A DNA stretch of 64,000 nucleotides from Rhabdophis nuchalis. Taxonomy: Eukaryota > Chordata > Lepidosauria > Squamata > Natricidae. A model generated the notes under the pieces. That model was not told the DNA's origin. It was given only the letters and a program-made list of their open reading frames with translations, and ran no database searches. Below, in pieces: positions 1 to 11,345 of the stretch. The DNA lies in contig CM077647.1 in NCBI GenBank assembly GCA_039707465.1, positions 178,416,276-178,480,275 of the forward strand, in the 5' to 3' direction. Made by a program: the position numbers and the translations under genes. The number at the start of each line of letters is the position of its first letter. Position 1 is the stretch's first letter.

Positions 1-45
1 GACCTCCAAGGTCCACCTCTGCTACTCTGTTCGATTCCTAGGACA
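1..45 (+). mobile_element. CR1/L3 LINE 3'-end remnant
   Basis: GACCTCCAAGGTC followed by a pyrimidine-rich end is the terminal signature of the CR1-type elements seen many times in this window. It is cut by the window edge. Confidence 0.6.
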
Positions 46-149
46 CTAAATAAGCAATCTGAATCATACTGGGAAACTAAATAAAACAATATAAATCGTA
101 AAGATGCCCCCAGCAAGGTTATAGTCCTAAATGGAAAAGGAGGTATTTT

Positions 150-832
150 CCTTCCTTCCATTCCTTCCTTCCTTCTTTCTATTCTTTCCCTCCCCCTGCT
201 CCATTTCCTTCCCCCCTTCTTCCCGCAGTGTTTCTTTCCTTCCTTTCCTCTCCCTGTTTTCCTTTCTTCCCTCCCTCCCTTCCTAACTCCTCCCTTCCTT
301 CCTTGCCTCTCAGTCTCTTCATCTGTTCCTTCTTTTCCTCTCTCCTTCCTTCTTCGCTCCCTGTTTCTTTCCTTCCTTCCTTCTCTCCTTCTCTACCTCC
401 TTCTGCCCCTCTTTCCTTCCTTCTCCCTTCCATTTGTTTCCTTCCCTCCTTCTCTACCTTCCTCTGTCCCTTATTCATTCCATTTCTTTTCTTCCCTCCT
501 TCTCTACCTCCTTCTGCCTCTCTTTCCTTCCTTCTTCTTGTTTCTTTCTTTCCCTCCTTCTCTACCTTCCTCTGTCCCTTATTCATTCCATTTCTTTCCT
601 TCCCCTTCTCTACCTCCCTCTGCCCCTTTCCTTCCTTCCGTTTCTTTCCTTCCTTCCTTCCCTCACTCTGTTACCTTCCTTCCCTCCTTCAGTTTCCTTC
701 CTTCTCTCCCATCCATCCTTTCTCAGCTCCCTGTTCCTTTGTTCTCTTACTCCTCTTTCCTTCCTTCCTTCCCTCTTTCCTTCCTTCTCTCCTTCCTCCC
801 CTCTACCCATCCCTTCCTCTCTTCTCCTTTTG
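150..832. repeat. Polypyrimidine (CCTT/TTCC-rich) tract
   Basis: About 680 bases almost wholly C and T on the plus strand, built from TTCC units with a recurring longer unit that starts CTCCTTCTCTACCTCC. The long Ser/Pro/Leu and Glu/Arg/Lys open frames on the two strands follow from this composition. Confidence 0.95.
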
Positions 833-1204
833 TCTTATGATTTTGTAAAGATGCATCAGTGCAAAAGGAAATGTGAAACCCTACATTATAAGAACAAATT
901 AGCCAGGGAATTTCAATGCCGGGGGAATTATAATTATATTTTTTCCAGTGTATCATTAGTCAATTACGAATCGTTGGGCATATTGTTTTAGAGTCTGGAA
1001 ATTGCTGTTAAGCTCATCAGATAAGCATTAACACCCAGATCTTGATCAGCCAAGAATAAATCACTAAGTGAGATTGATCAGCCCAGAAAAAAATGAATCT
1101 TTATTACTGAGATTTGGGTTTTAACATCCCATGAAATTAAACCAGGAAAAAAAAAGAAACTCAGATAGAGCAAACCATTCATTGCTGTCCTAGAACGTTT
1201 AATA
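833..1204. other. No gene seen
   Basis: AT-rich intergenic sequence with no recognised repeat or coding signal. Confidence 0.6.
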
Positions 1205-1568
1205 CAGATAATCCTAGACTTACAACTCGCATTTGACCCGAAAATCATGTTGTTAAAGCGAGACAAGAGATTTTGGGCCCATTTTCTCTTGCCGTGGTTA
1301 TTAAGTGGATGGCTGCGGTCGCTAAATGAGTCCCGCAGGGACTCGCGGCTTTCCCCTCCTTGACTTGGCTTGGCCGAAGGTCGCAAAAGGGGACTCGGGT
1401 GACCTCTCCCCCCACCCCCGGGACACTGCGACTGTCATAAATACGAATCGGTTGCCAAGGAGCTGAATTTCGATCTTGCGACCTGGGGGATGTTGCAGCG
1501 GCCATAAGTGTGGGGAAAAAAATACAAGTCACATTTTTTCAGGGCCGTCGTAAGTGGAGGGCACCCTG
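1205..1568. mobile_element. Decayed non-autonomous DNA-transposon-like repeat (family B)
   Basis: Begins CAGATAATCCTAGACTTACA and ends with an inverted counterpart (CGTAAGTGGAGGGCACCCTG), so it has degenerate CAG...CTG terminal inverted repeats. The interior carries the family hallmarks GAAGGTCGCAAAAGGGGA, GACACTGCGAC and CGGTTGCCAAG, which recur near 40.37, 45.1 and 49.2 kb. No target-site duplication was found. Confidence 0.6.
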
Positions 1569-1826
1569 GAATGCGTTTTTAGATTCGAGCGGGATTTCCT
1601 CGCCCCACCAAAATTAAAATTTAAAAATCAAGTCGGGGGGGTGGGGAACGAACCACCTCTATTAGCCCCTTTTTGTGGGCAAGCTATAGAGATGGGCCGC
1701 CATGTTTTTAAACATCCTAGAAAGGCCACCGAAATTGGCAATAGAGCCCACAGATTTGAGGACAGCGATGGCGAACCCTTTTCACACGCACGCGTGACCC
1801 CACCCCCTCAAAGGCTTAGAGGTGAA

Positions 1827-4800
1827 CCGATGGGATGGGATGGGATGGAATAGAATAGGATGGGATGGGATGGGATGGGATGGAATAGGATGGGATGGGA
1901 TGGGATGGGATGGGATGGGATGGGATGGGATGGGATGGAATAGGATAGGATAGGGATGGGATGGGATGGGATAGGATAGAATTGGATAGGATAGAATTGG
2001 ATAGGATAGAATTGGATAGGATAGAATAGGATAGGATAGGATAGAATTGGATAGGATAGGATAGAATTGGATAGGATAGAATTGGATAGGATAGGATAGA
2101 ATTGGATAGGATAGAATAGAATTGGATAGGATAGAATTGAATAGGATAGGATAGGATAGAATTAGATAGGATAGGATAGGATCGGATAGAATTGGATAGG
2201 ATAGAATTGGATAGGATAGAATTGGATAGGATAAGATAGAATTGGATAGGATAGGAGAGGATAGAATTGGATAGGATAGAATTGGATATGATAGGATAGA
2301 ATTGGATAGGATAGGATAGGATAGAATAGGATAGGATAGAATTGGATAGGATAGGATAGAATTGGATAGGATAGAATTGGATAGGATAGAATTGGATAGG
2401 ATAGGATAGAATTGGATAGGATAGAATTGGATAGGATAGGATCGGATAGAATTGAATAGGATAGGATAGGATAGAATTGGATAGGATAGGATAGGATAGG
2501 ATCGGATAGAATTGGATAGGATAGAATTGGATAGGATAAGATAGAATTGGATAGGATAGGATAGGATAGAATTGGATAGGATAGAATTGGATAGGATAGG
2601 ATAGGATAGAATTGGATAGGATAGGATAGAATTGGATAGGATAGGATAGAATTGGATAGGATAGGATAGAATTGGATAGGATAGGATAGGATAGGATCGG
2701 ATAGAATTGGATAGGATAGAATTGGATAGGATAGAATTGGATAGGATAAGATAGAATAGGATAGGATAGGATAGAATTGGATAGGATAGGATAGAATAGG
2801 ATAGAATTGGATAGGATAGGATAGAATTGGATAGGATAGGATAGAATTGGATAGGATAGGATAGAATTGGATAGGATAGAATTGGATAGGATAGGATAGA
2901 ATTGGATAGGATCGGATAGAATTGAATAGGATAGGATAGAATTGGATAGGATAGGATAGAATTGGATAGGGTAGAATTGGATAGGATAAGATAGAATTGG
3001 ATAGGATAGGATAGAATTGGATAGGATAGGATAGAATTGGATAGGATAGGATAGAATTGGATAGGATAGAATTGGATAGGATAGAATAGGATAGGATAGA
3101 ATTGAATAGGATAGGATAGAATTGGATAGGATAGAATTGGATAGGATATGATAGGATAGGATCGGATAGAATTGGATAGGATAGGATAGAATTGGATAGG
3201 ATAGAATTGGATTGGATATGATAGGATAGGATCGGATAGAATTGGATAGGATAGGATAGGATAGAATTGGATAGGATAGAATTGGATAGGATAGGATAGA
3301 ATTGGATAGGATAGAATTGGATATTATAGGATAGAATTGGATAGGATAGGATAGAATTGGATAGGATAGGATCGGATAGAATTGGATAGCATAGGATAGG
3401 ATAGAATTGGATAGGATAGAATTGGATAGGATAGGATAGAATTGGATAGGATAGAATTGGATAGGATAGGATAGAATTGGATAGGATAGAATTGGAAAGG
3501 ATAGAATTGGATATTATAGGATAGAATTGAATAGGATAGGATAGAATTGGATAGGATAGAATTGGATAGGATAGGATAGGATCGGATAGAATTGGATAGG
3601 ATCGGATAGAATTGGATAGGATAGAATTGGATTGGATATGATAGGATAGGATCGGATAGAATTGGATAGGATAGGATAGAATTGGATAGGATAGAATTGG
3701 ATAGGATAGGATAGAATTGGATAGGATAGAATTGGATATTATAGGATAGAATTGGATAGGATAGAATTGGATAGGATATGATAGGATAGGATCGGATAGA
3801 ATTGGATAGGATAGGATAGGATAGAATTGGATAGGATAGAATTGGATAGGATAGGATAGAATTGGATAGGATAGAATTGGACAGGATAGGATAGAGTTGG
3901 ATAGGATAGAATTGGATAGGATAGGATAGAATTGGATAGGATAGAATTGAATAGGATAGGATAGGATTGGATAGGATAGAATTGAATAGGATAGGATAGG
4001 ATAGAATTGGATAGGATAGAATTGGATAGGATAGAATTGGATATTATAAGATAGAATTGGATAGGATAGGATAGGATAGAATTGGATAGGATAGGATCGG
4101 ATAGAATTGGATAGGATAGGATAGGATAGAATTGGATAAGATAGAATTGGATAGGATAGGATAGAATTGGATAGGATAGAATTGGATAGGATAGAATTGG
4201 ATATTATAGGATAGAATTGGATAGGATAGGATAGAATTGGATAGGATAGAATTGGATAGGATATGATAGGATAGGATCGGATAGAATTGGATAGGATAGG
4301 ATAGAATTGGATAGGATAGAATTGGATAGGATAGGATAGGATAGGATCGGATAGAATTGGATAGGATAGGATAGAATTGGATTGGATAGAATTGGATAGG
4401 ATAGGATAGAATTGGATAGGATAGAATTGGATATTATAGGATAGAATTGGATAGGATGGATAGAATTGGATAGGATAGGATAGGATAGGATAGGATAGAA
4501 TTGGATAGGATAGGATAGAATAGGATAGGATAGAATTGGATAGGATAGAATTGGATAGGATAGAATTGGATAGGATAGGATAGAATTGGATAGGATAGGA
4601 TAGGATAGGATCGGATAGAATTGGATAGGATAGGATAGAATTGGATAAGATAGAATTGGATAGGATAGGATAGGATAGAATTGGATATTATAGGATAGAA
4701 TTGGATAGGATAGGATAGAATTGGATAGGATAGAATTGGATAGGATATGATAGGATAGGATCGGATAGAATTGGATAGGATAGGATAGAATTGGATAGGA

Positions 4801-5030
4801 TAGAATTGGATAGGATAGGATAGGATCGGATAGAATTGGATAGGATAGAATTGGATATTATAGGATAGAATTGGATAGGATAGGATAGAATTGGATAGGA
4901 TAGGATAGGATAGAATTGGATAGGATAGGATAGGATAGGATAGAATTGGATAGGATAGAATTGGATAGGATAGAATTGGATAGGATAGGATAGAATTGGA
5001 TGGGATGGGATATGATAGGATAGGATAAGG
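1827..5030. repeat. 3.2 kb GGGAT/GGATA/GAATT pentamer array
   Basis: Starts as GGGAT repeats (1827-1975), then becomes a mixture of GGATA and GAATT pentamers that often form a 15-base unit (GGATAGGATAGAATT). Occasional GATCG, TATTA and TATGA variants recur in the same order, suggesting a higher-order structure. It ends with a few GGGAT units. Confidence 0.97.
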
Positions 5031-5032
5031 TA

Positions 5033-5145
5033 GAAATTTTAAAGAAGAGGTTGGATAATCATTTGTCTGAAGTGGTGTAGCGTTTCCTGCCTAAGCAGGG
5101 GGTTGGACTAGAAGACCTCCAAGGTCCCTTCCAACTCTCTTATTC
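5033..5145 (+). mobile_element. CR1/L3 LINE 3' end
   Basis: Last codons and 3' UTR of a CR1-type element: AAGAAGAGGTTGGATAATC, then the block GGTTGGACTAGAAGACCTCC. It abuts the pentamer array on its 5' side. Confidence 0.85.
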
Positions 5146-5261
5146 AAACAGGGATGTGTGCATTGGCTACGGGTTAAATTCAGCTCTCGTGGGTAATGCC
5201 ACTCCTGACCACTAGAGGCCCTACTGAGTCTACAGCCCAGTGTTGTTTTTAAGCTTGGCAG

Positions 5262-5355
5262 CTGTAAGATGCATGGACTTCCACTCCCAGAATTCTTCAG
5301 CCAACTATGCTGGCTGAGGAATTCTGGGATTTGAAGTCCACACATCTTAAAGCAG
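5262..5355. repeat. Foldback repeat containing CTCCCAGAATTC
   Basis: An imperfect palindrome: CTTCCACTCCCAGAATTCTT on the left mirrors GAGGAATTCTGGGATTTGAA on the right. It is one copy of a small foldback family that also founds the 81-bp and 66/67-bp arrays. Confidence 0.8.
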
Positions 5356-5628
5356 CCATGTTTTTTTTTTAAAAAAAATACTGCTTTGGTGGATAATCTC
5401 ACCAGCCAATACAGAGCACAGTTCCACAGATCAGCCTTTGCAAACTTAACATCGTTCTTTTTGGACTACAGCTCCCTTGGCTGTGGATTATGGGGATTTT
5501 AGCTCAAGGATAAATATCGGGAGTATATCCCAGTTCCTTGAGGCTGCTTTAATACCTGGCTTTCTTAGAAAAACGATCTGATTAATGAAATGCATCAAGC
5601 CAACATAGGATTCATTGGCCTTTGGCAT

Positions 5629-5772
5629 ATGTTGGGTGAATCGTGGTTTAATATGTTGGGTGAATCATGGTTTAATATGTTGGGTGAATCGTGGCTTAAT
5701 ATGTTGGGTGAATCGTGGTTTAATATGTTGGGTGAATTGTGGTTTAATATGTTGGGTGAATCATGGTTTCAT
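5629..5772. repeat. 24-bp minisatellite, about 6 copies
   Basis: Unit ATGTTGGGTGAATCRTGG plus TTTAAT, period 24, so frames stay open and give an (MLGESWFN)n peptide that I regard as non-coding. Confidence 0.9.
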
Positions 5773-5879
5773 GCAAGTCCAACCCTCTGGGGTTTATTTG
5801 ATGCACAATGGTTAAAGCATAGCTCCACCCAACCGCTGACTCAAGTTATTATCTAGTTATGTGACTCCAAAGCCGCATG

Positions 5880-7245
5880 TGGCTCTTTCATTCCTCGCTG
5901 GCTGGGGAATTCTGGGAATTGACATCCACATGTCTTCAAATTTTCAGACGTGTGGACTTCGATTCCCAGGATTCCTCGCTGGCTGGAGAATTCTGGGAGT
6001 TGAAGTCCACACGTCTTAAAATTTGGAGACTTGTGGACTTCGATTCCCAGAATTCCTTGCTGGCTGGAGAATTCTGGGAGTTGAAGTCCACACTTCTTAA
6101 GTTTTTGAGACTTGTGGACTTCGATTCCCAGGATTCCTCGCCGGCTGGGGGATTCTGGGAGTTGAAGTCCACACATCTTAAATTTTTGAGACTTGTGGAC
6201 TTCGATTCCCAGGATTCCTCGCTGGCTGGAAAATTCTGGGAGTTGAAGTCCACACTTCTTAAGTTTTTGAGACTTGTGGACTTCGATTCCCAGGATTCCT
6301 CGCTGGCTGGGGGATTCTCGGAGTTGAAGTCCACACATCTTAAATTTTTGAGACTTGTGGACTTCGATTCCCAGGATTCCTCGCTGGCTGGGGGATTCTC
6401 GGAGTTGAAGTCCACACATCTTAAATTTTTGAGACTTGTGGACTTCGATTCCCAGGATTCCTCGCTGGCTGGGGGATTCTCGGAGTTGAAATCCACACAT
6501 CTTAAATTTTTGAGACTTGTGGACTTCGATTCCCAGGATTCCTCACTGGCTGGGGGATTCTGGGAGTTGAAATCCACACATCTTAAGTTTTTGAGACTTG
6601 TGGACTTCGATTCCCAGGATTCCTCGCTGGCTGGGGGATTCTTGGAGTTGAAGTCCACACATCTTAAATTTTTGAGACTTGTGGACTTCGATTCCCAGGA
6701 TTCCTCGCTGGCTGGGTGATTCTGGGAGTTGAAGTCCACACATCTTAAATTTTTGAGACTTGTGGACTTCGATTCCCAGGATTCCTCGCTGGCTGGGTGA
6801 TTCTGGGAGTTGAAATCCACACATCTTAAATTTTTGAGACTTGTGGACTTCGATTCCCAAGATTCCTCGCTGGCTGGGTGATTCTGGGAGTTGAAATCCA
6901 CACATCTTAAATTTTTGAGACTTGTGGACTTCGATTCCCAGAATTCCTCGCTGGCTGGGGGACTCTGGGAATTGACATCCACACGTCTTAAAATTTTCAG
7001 ACGTATGGACTTCGATTCCCAGAATTCCTCGCTGGCTGGGGGATTCTGGGAATTGACATCCACACGTCTTAAAATTTTCAGACGCATGGACTTCGATTCC
7101 CAGAATTCCTTGCTGGCTGGAGAATTCTGGGAGTTGAAGTCCACACGTCTTAAGTTTTTGAGACTTGTGGACTTCGATTCCCAGGATTCCTCGCTGGCTC
7201 GGGGATTCTTGGAGTTGAAGTCCACAAGTCTTAAAATTACCAAGC
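5880..7245. repeat. 81-bp tandem array, about 17 copies
   Basis: Each 81-base unit contains GTGGACTTCGATTCCCAG, then CTCGCTGGCTGGGGGATTCT, then GAGTTGAAGTCCACACATCT: a whole foldback repeat. The period is 27 codons, which is why frames of several hundred codons stay open on both strands with a 27-residue repeat. I see no start context, splice logic or codon bias for a real protein. Confidence 0.95.
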
Positions 7246-7745
7246 TGGGGGACCCTTGCCTTAAAGCATGAGGGAGATGGCTGCATTCAAACAAAATATT
7301 GTCTCTGTGTGTGTGTATTTTCACACACACACAAACACACACCCCTCGATACCCATTTTGCGGTTCCCTTTCAGAATAAGCCTCTTGGATCCCGAGTCCG
7401 GATAGAGGCCTCTGCCCAGCTGCTGCGACATCACCCCTGTCATAAGATAATGGATTGTGTAGATTGTGTAATTCCTGCCATTTAAGAGTCATCTTTCCTG
7501 ATACATCACGAGTTACCTGCTACCACTTCCTGATAAACAGAAGACAAAGAACCAACAAACAAAAAATAAGAAATGCAAGTTCAGAATGAAGAAAAGGAAA
7601 CGGAGCCAAATCTTGCTTCGGCCACATTTTCCTGCCCCTCGGAATGATCTTTGGATTCCATCTCTCCCCAACAACGTGGCTTCGGTCGTTTGCAGGTCTC
7701 GGGAAGTTCTTACTGTCAGGAAATTTCTCCTTAGTTCTAAGTTGC
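7246..7745. other. No gene seen; short GT/CA run
   Basis: Mostly unassigned sequence with a GT/CA dinucleotide patch at 7300-7342. The end near 7695-7750 resembles a CR1 minus-strand piece (GTCAGGAAATTTCTCCTTAG). Confidence 0.6.
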
Positions 7746-7751
7746 TTCTCT

Positions 7752-7893
7752 CCGGTTTAGTTTTAACCCGGTTTAGTTTTAACCCCGGTTTAACCCCGGT
7801 TTAAGTAACCCGGTTTAGTTTTAACCCCGGTTTAAGTAACCCGGTTTAGTTTTAACCCCGGTTTAAGTAACCCGGTTTAGTTTTAACCCCGGT
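7752..7893. repeat. 31-bp minisatellite, about 4 to 5 copies
   Basis: A repeat of CCGGTTTAGTTTTAACC with GGTTTAAGTAA, period 31 measured between successive TTAAGTAAC motifs. It lies inside a CR1 minus-strand remnant. Confidence 0.85.
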
Positions 7894-7976
7894 TTGTTTC
7901 TCCAGAGGCGCTTCCCACCTGACGCAAATTTGAACCGGAGTTCGGTTCGTCGAGGGGGGTGCGGACCGATACAGAT

Positions 7977-8515
7977 GAAAAGAGCTGAAAGGGACCTCGA
8001 AGGCCATCTAGTCCAACCCCGCCCCACACCCCTGCCCAAGCAGGAGATCCTACACCCTTTCTGACAAATGGCAGTCCAGTCTCTCCTTGAAAGCCTCCAG
8101 GGATGAAGCTCCCACAACTTCTGAAGGCAACTTCTGTTCCATGGGTGGATTCTTCTCCCTGTCAGGAAATCTCTCCTTATTTCCAGGTTGAATCTCTCCT
8201 TGATCCAACCATTATTCCTTAACTGGCCTCCAGATGCCTTGGAAAACAGCTTGACCTCCTCCCCTCTGGGTCAGCCCCTCAAATATTGGAAGATGCTCTC
8301 CTGTCTCCCCTGGTCCTTCTCTTCACTAGACTAGCCAGGCCCAGTTCCTGCACCCGTTCTTCATATGTTTTAGCCTCCAGTCCCCTCATCATCCTGGTTG
8401 CTCTTCTCTGCACTCCTTCTAGGGTCTCCACATCTTTTATATAGTGTGGTGACCAAAACTGGGTGCAATATTCCAGGTGTGGCCTTACTAAGGCTTTATA
8501 GAGTGGTATTAGTAG
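7977..8515 (-). mobile_element. CR1/L3 LINE fragment
   Basis: On the minus strand the order is the C-terminal reverse-transcriptase region, then the conserved 3' UTR block (reverse complement of GGGACCTCGAAGGCCATCTA). Frames are broken. Confidence 0.85.
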
Positions 8516-8667
8516 AATGGAATGGAATGGAATGGAAGGGAAGGGAAGGGAAGGGAAGAGAAGAGAGGAGAGGAGAGGAGAGGAGAGGAGAGGAGAGGAG
8601 AGGAGAGGAGAGGAGAGGAGAGGAGAGGAGAGGAGAGGAGAAGAGAAGAGAAGAGAAGAGAAGAGAA
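8516..8667. repeat. GGAAT to GGAGA/AGAGA pentamer array
   Basis: Pure purine-rich pentamers (GGAAT, GGAAG, GAGAG) sit directly at the 3' end of the minus-strand CR1 at 8668-9180, the arrangement expected of a seeded microsatellite. Confidence 0.93.
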
Positions 8668-9180
8668 GAGTTGGAAGGGACCTTGAAGGTCTTCTAGTCC
8701 AACTCCCTGCCTAGGCAGGAAACCTTATGCCACTTCAGACAAATGGTTATCCAAACATCTTCTTAACCAATTTCATTGTAATTTTAGTACAAAGACAATA
8801 AAGATTATTATTATTATTATTAAAGACTTACAGTGTTGGGGCATTCACAACTTCTGGAGGCAAGTTGTTCCATTGATTAATTGTTCTCACTGTCAGGAAA
8901 TTTCTCCTCAGTTCTAAGTTGCTTCTCTCCTTGATTAGTTTCCACCCATTGCTTCTTCTTCTTCCCTCAAGTGCTTTGGAGAATAGCTTGACTCCCTCTT
9001 CTTTGTGGAAGCCCCTGAGATATTGGAAGACTGCTATCATGTCTCCCCTGGTCCTTCTTTTCATTAAACTAGACATACCCAGATCCTGCAACCGTTCCTC
9101 ATATGTTTGAGCCTCCAGTCCCCTCATCCTCTTGGTTGCTCTTCTCTGCACTCTTTCTAGAGTCTCCATATCCTTGTTTA
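8668..9180 (-). mobile_element. CR1/L3 LINE fragment with a small insertion
   Basis: Minus-strand CR1 encoding the motif [15 protein letters not shown] and ending in the usual 3' UTR. A foreign tail (GACAATAAAGATTATTATTA, about 8770-8822) interrupts the 3' part. Confidence 0.88.
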
Positions 9181-9436
9181 CATCGTGATGGACATGTGGA
9201 TGCTGGGCACAAGCTTGGACTTCCACTTGGGTGGAAGCTTTTGGTGTTCGGGCATTACATTGGGGGGGGGGGGAGCAACCTGCAGCCACTGCTACTGGTT
9301 TGCCCGAACCAGAAACAACCGGCTGAATTCCACCTCTGAACATCAAGCCTCATTTATCTTCCATCCATTGGGGGCGTTATTTGGAACCCTGCAAGAGTGG
9401 GTGGCTATCGGCATTGTTATTATTATTATTATTTAC

Positions 9437-9776
9437 TTTATTCATAAAACATGAAACTCAGCCAACTGAACGTTTAAAAATGCATATTACAAATACTATT
9501 GACTGGTGCTAATTGTTGATACAGTTTGCTGCCAGCATCCTAGGTATCAACCAAGTATCTTCGTAGAGTATAATAATAATAATAATAATAATAATGATGA
9601 TGATGATGATGATGATGATTATGATTATGATTATTATTATCTTTATTCATAAAACATGGAACTCATCCAACTGAACATTTAAAAATGCATATTACAAATA
9701 CTATTGACCGGTGCTAATTGTTGATACAGTTTGCTGCCAGCATCCTAGATATCAACCAAGTATCTTCGTAGAATAT

Positions 9777-9777
<1 letters not shown>
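9437..9777. repeat. Tandem pair of an about 135-bp repeat, each followed by AAT units
   Basis: Two near-identical blocks (9437-9570 and 9642-9777), both starting TTTATTCATAAAACATG and ending at an AAT/GAT run. I do not recognise the family. A LINE 3' end is likely because of the trinucleotide tail. Confidence 0.75.
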
Positions 9778-9849
<72 letters not shown>

Positions 9850-9856
9850 GTTATGG

Positions 9857-9893
<37 letters not shown>

Positions 9894-9911
9894 TACTACT
9901 ACTACTACTAC

Positions 9912-9980
<69 letters not shown>
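9776..9980. repeat. AAT/ATT/ACT trinucleotide array
   Basis: About 205 bases, AAT on the left and then ATT on the right with a central ACT stretch. The poly-Asn, poly-Tyr, poly-Leu and poly-Ile frames are artefacts of it. Confidence 0.96.
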
Positions 9981-10009
9981 GTTGCTGTTTCGGTGACTCA
10001 AATATTTTG

Positions 10010-10112
10010 TATTTTGTATATTGTTGTATTTATTGGATTTTTAATTTCCTGTGCACCGCCCCGAGTCCCCATGGGGGAGAGGGGCCGGTCTATAAATTTA
10101 ATAAAATAAATA
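10010..10112 (+). mobile_element. L2-type LINE 3' end
   Basis: CCTGTGCACCGCCCCGAGTC, a G-rich block and TCTATAAATTTAATAAAATA form the conserved L2 3' terminus seen about ten times in this window. Confidence 0.8.
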
Positions 10113-10384
10113 ATTAAATAATAAAAATGTTTGCAATGATGGATATAATTTAACCAAATGGGGGAAAATTTTAGCAAACTTAAGACTGTTTTAGATATTA
10201 CTGAAGCATCGCTAGCTAATAAATAATGAGTTATAATAAGAGTAACGGAATAATTATAGATGATATATAGATACAGGTGTATGCATACATGTGCAGTTAT
10301 GTTTAAGTAAGACTTGTCTGAAGAAGAAGAGAGACCAAATATGGAACATTCGAGGAGAATTCTGGTGTAATGATATTAAGATAC

Positions 10385-10560
10385 CAGTGGTGGGTTTCAA
10401 TTTTTTTAGAACCTACTCTGTAGGTGTGGCCTATTTTGTGGGCGTGGCCTGGCAGTCATGTGACATGGTGGGAGTGGCCAGCTTTTAAAATGTGGTGAAA
10501 CTCATTTAACAACGCTCTTGCTTAGCAACCAAAATTTTGGACTCAATTGTGATGATAAAT

Positions 10561-10600
<40 letters not shown>

Positions 10601-10762
10601 TTCTTCCTTCCTTCCTTCCTTCCTTTCCTTTCCGTTGGGTCACTGGCAGCGGCGGGCCAGATTTACTTCCAGGTACGCCGGTGGAACCCCCTCTCACTGG
10701 TTCTCTAAATTTCATCAACCGGCTCTCGCGAGTAGGTGCGAGCCTGCAGAAACCCACCACTG
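10385..10762. mobile_element. hAT-like non-autonomous transposon with 8-bp target-site duplication
   Basis: Left end CAGTGGTGGGTTTC, right end GAAACCCACCACTG. TAAGATAC flanks it on both sides (10377-10384 and 10763-10770). It has no transposase. It carries a TTTC/TTCC run at 10559-10628 and the ACTCATTTAACAACGCTC motif shared with the copy at 12.3 kb. Confidence 0.93.
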
Positions 10763-10789
10763 TAAGATACATAATGAATCTTTCGTTTT

Positions 10790-11300
10790 AAAGCCTATAA
10801 AAGGAGATTATCCATGAATGGCAATGATCCTAGAAATGCACAAGAGTTATGTATTGCCAGTCGACATATTTTCCGAAGGATATAATGTAGAATGATGACT
10901 TTTCCTTTTTTGCCTTTTTGTTTTATTAAAAACAAATGACTGTTGGGAATGGTTACGGATTGCACAGCAATAGAAACTAAGTTGATTTTGAGCTTGGTAA
11001 CAGCCGCCAGGTTGCTGGTGGCACAGGATTGGAAGAAGCCAGATCCACCCACTACAGTGGAATGGACTTTAAAAGTTGTGCATTTGGCTGAGATGGGGGA
11101 AATTTCATCGTATCTTAAAAGACCACTCAAATGAAAGATATATATTAGAATGGAGAAGATGGATCGATTATATGCAAAACAAAATATCCAAATAAGAAGG
11201 TTTATATATACATATGAATGAAATATTTTTAAGTAGCTTATGTTTAGGATGTTTTGAGTTATAAGGAGTTAAAGAACTAGGGATAATATGTATGTATTAT
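10790..11300 (+). mobile_element. L1-type LINE ORF2 C-terminal remnant
   Basis: Encodes AARLLVAQDWKKPDPPTTVE and a following HLAEMGEISSYL segment, the usual L1 ORF2 C-terminal pattern (ARLLIAxxWK...PTxxEW...AEM). It is short and decayed. Confidence 0.7.
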
Positions 11301-11321
11301 TTTGTTAAGATATTTTAGTCT

Positions 11322-11345
11322 TATACAATACAATACAATACAATA
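11322..11345. repeat. ATACA pentamer run at a CR1 3' end
   Basis: A few ATACA units sit directly beyond the 3' end of the minus-strand CR1 at 11345-11935. Confidence 0.85.

Noticed and set aside
1827..1975. Interstitial telomere
   Set aside because: The unit is GGGAT, not TTAGGG.
5936..7492. Long frames on both strands with a 27-residue repeat
   Set aside because: They follow from an 81-bp tandem repeat whose period is divisible by three. There is no start context, introns or similarity to a protein family.
9711..10117. Poly-Asn, poly-Tyr, poly-Leu and poly-Ile frames
   Set aside because: AAT/ATT trinucleotide array.
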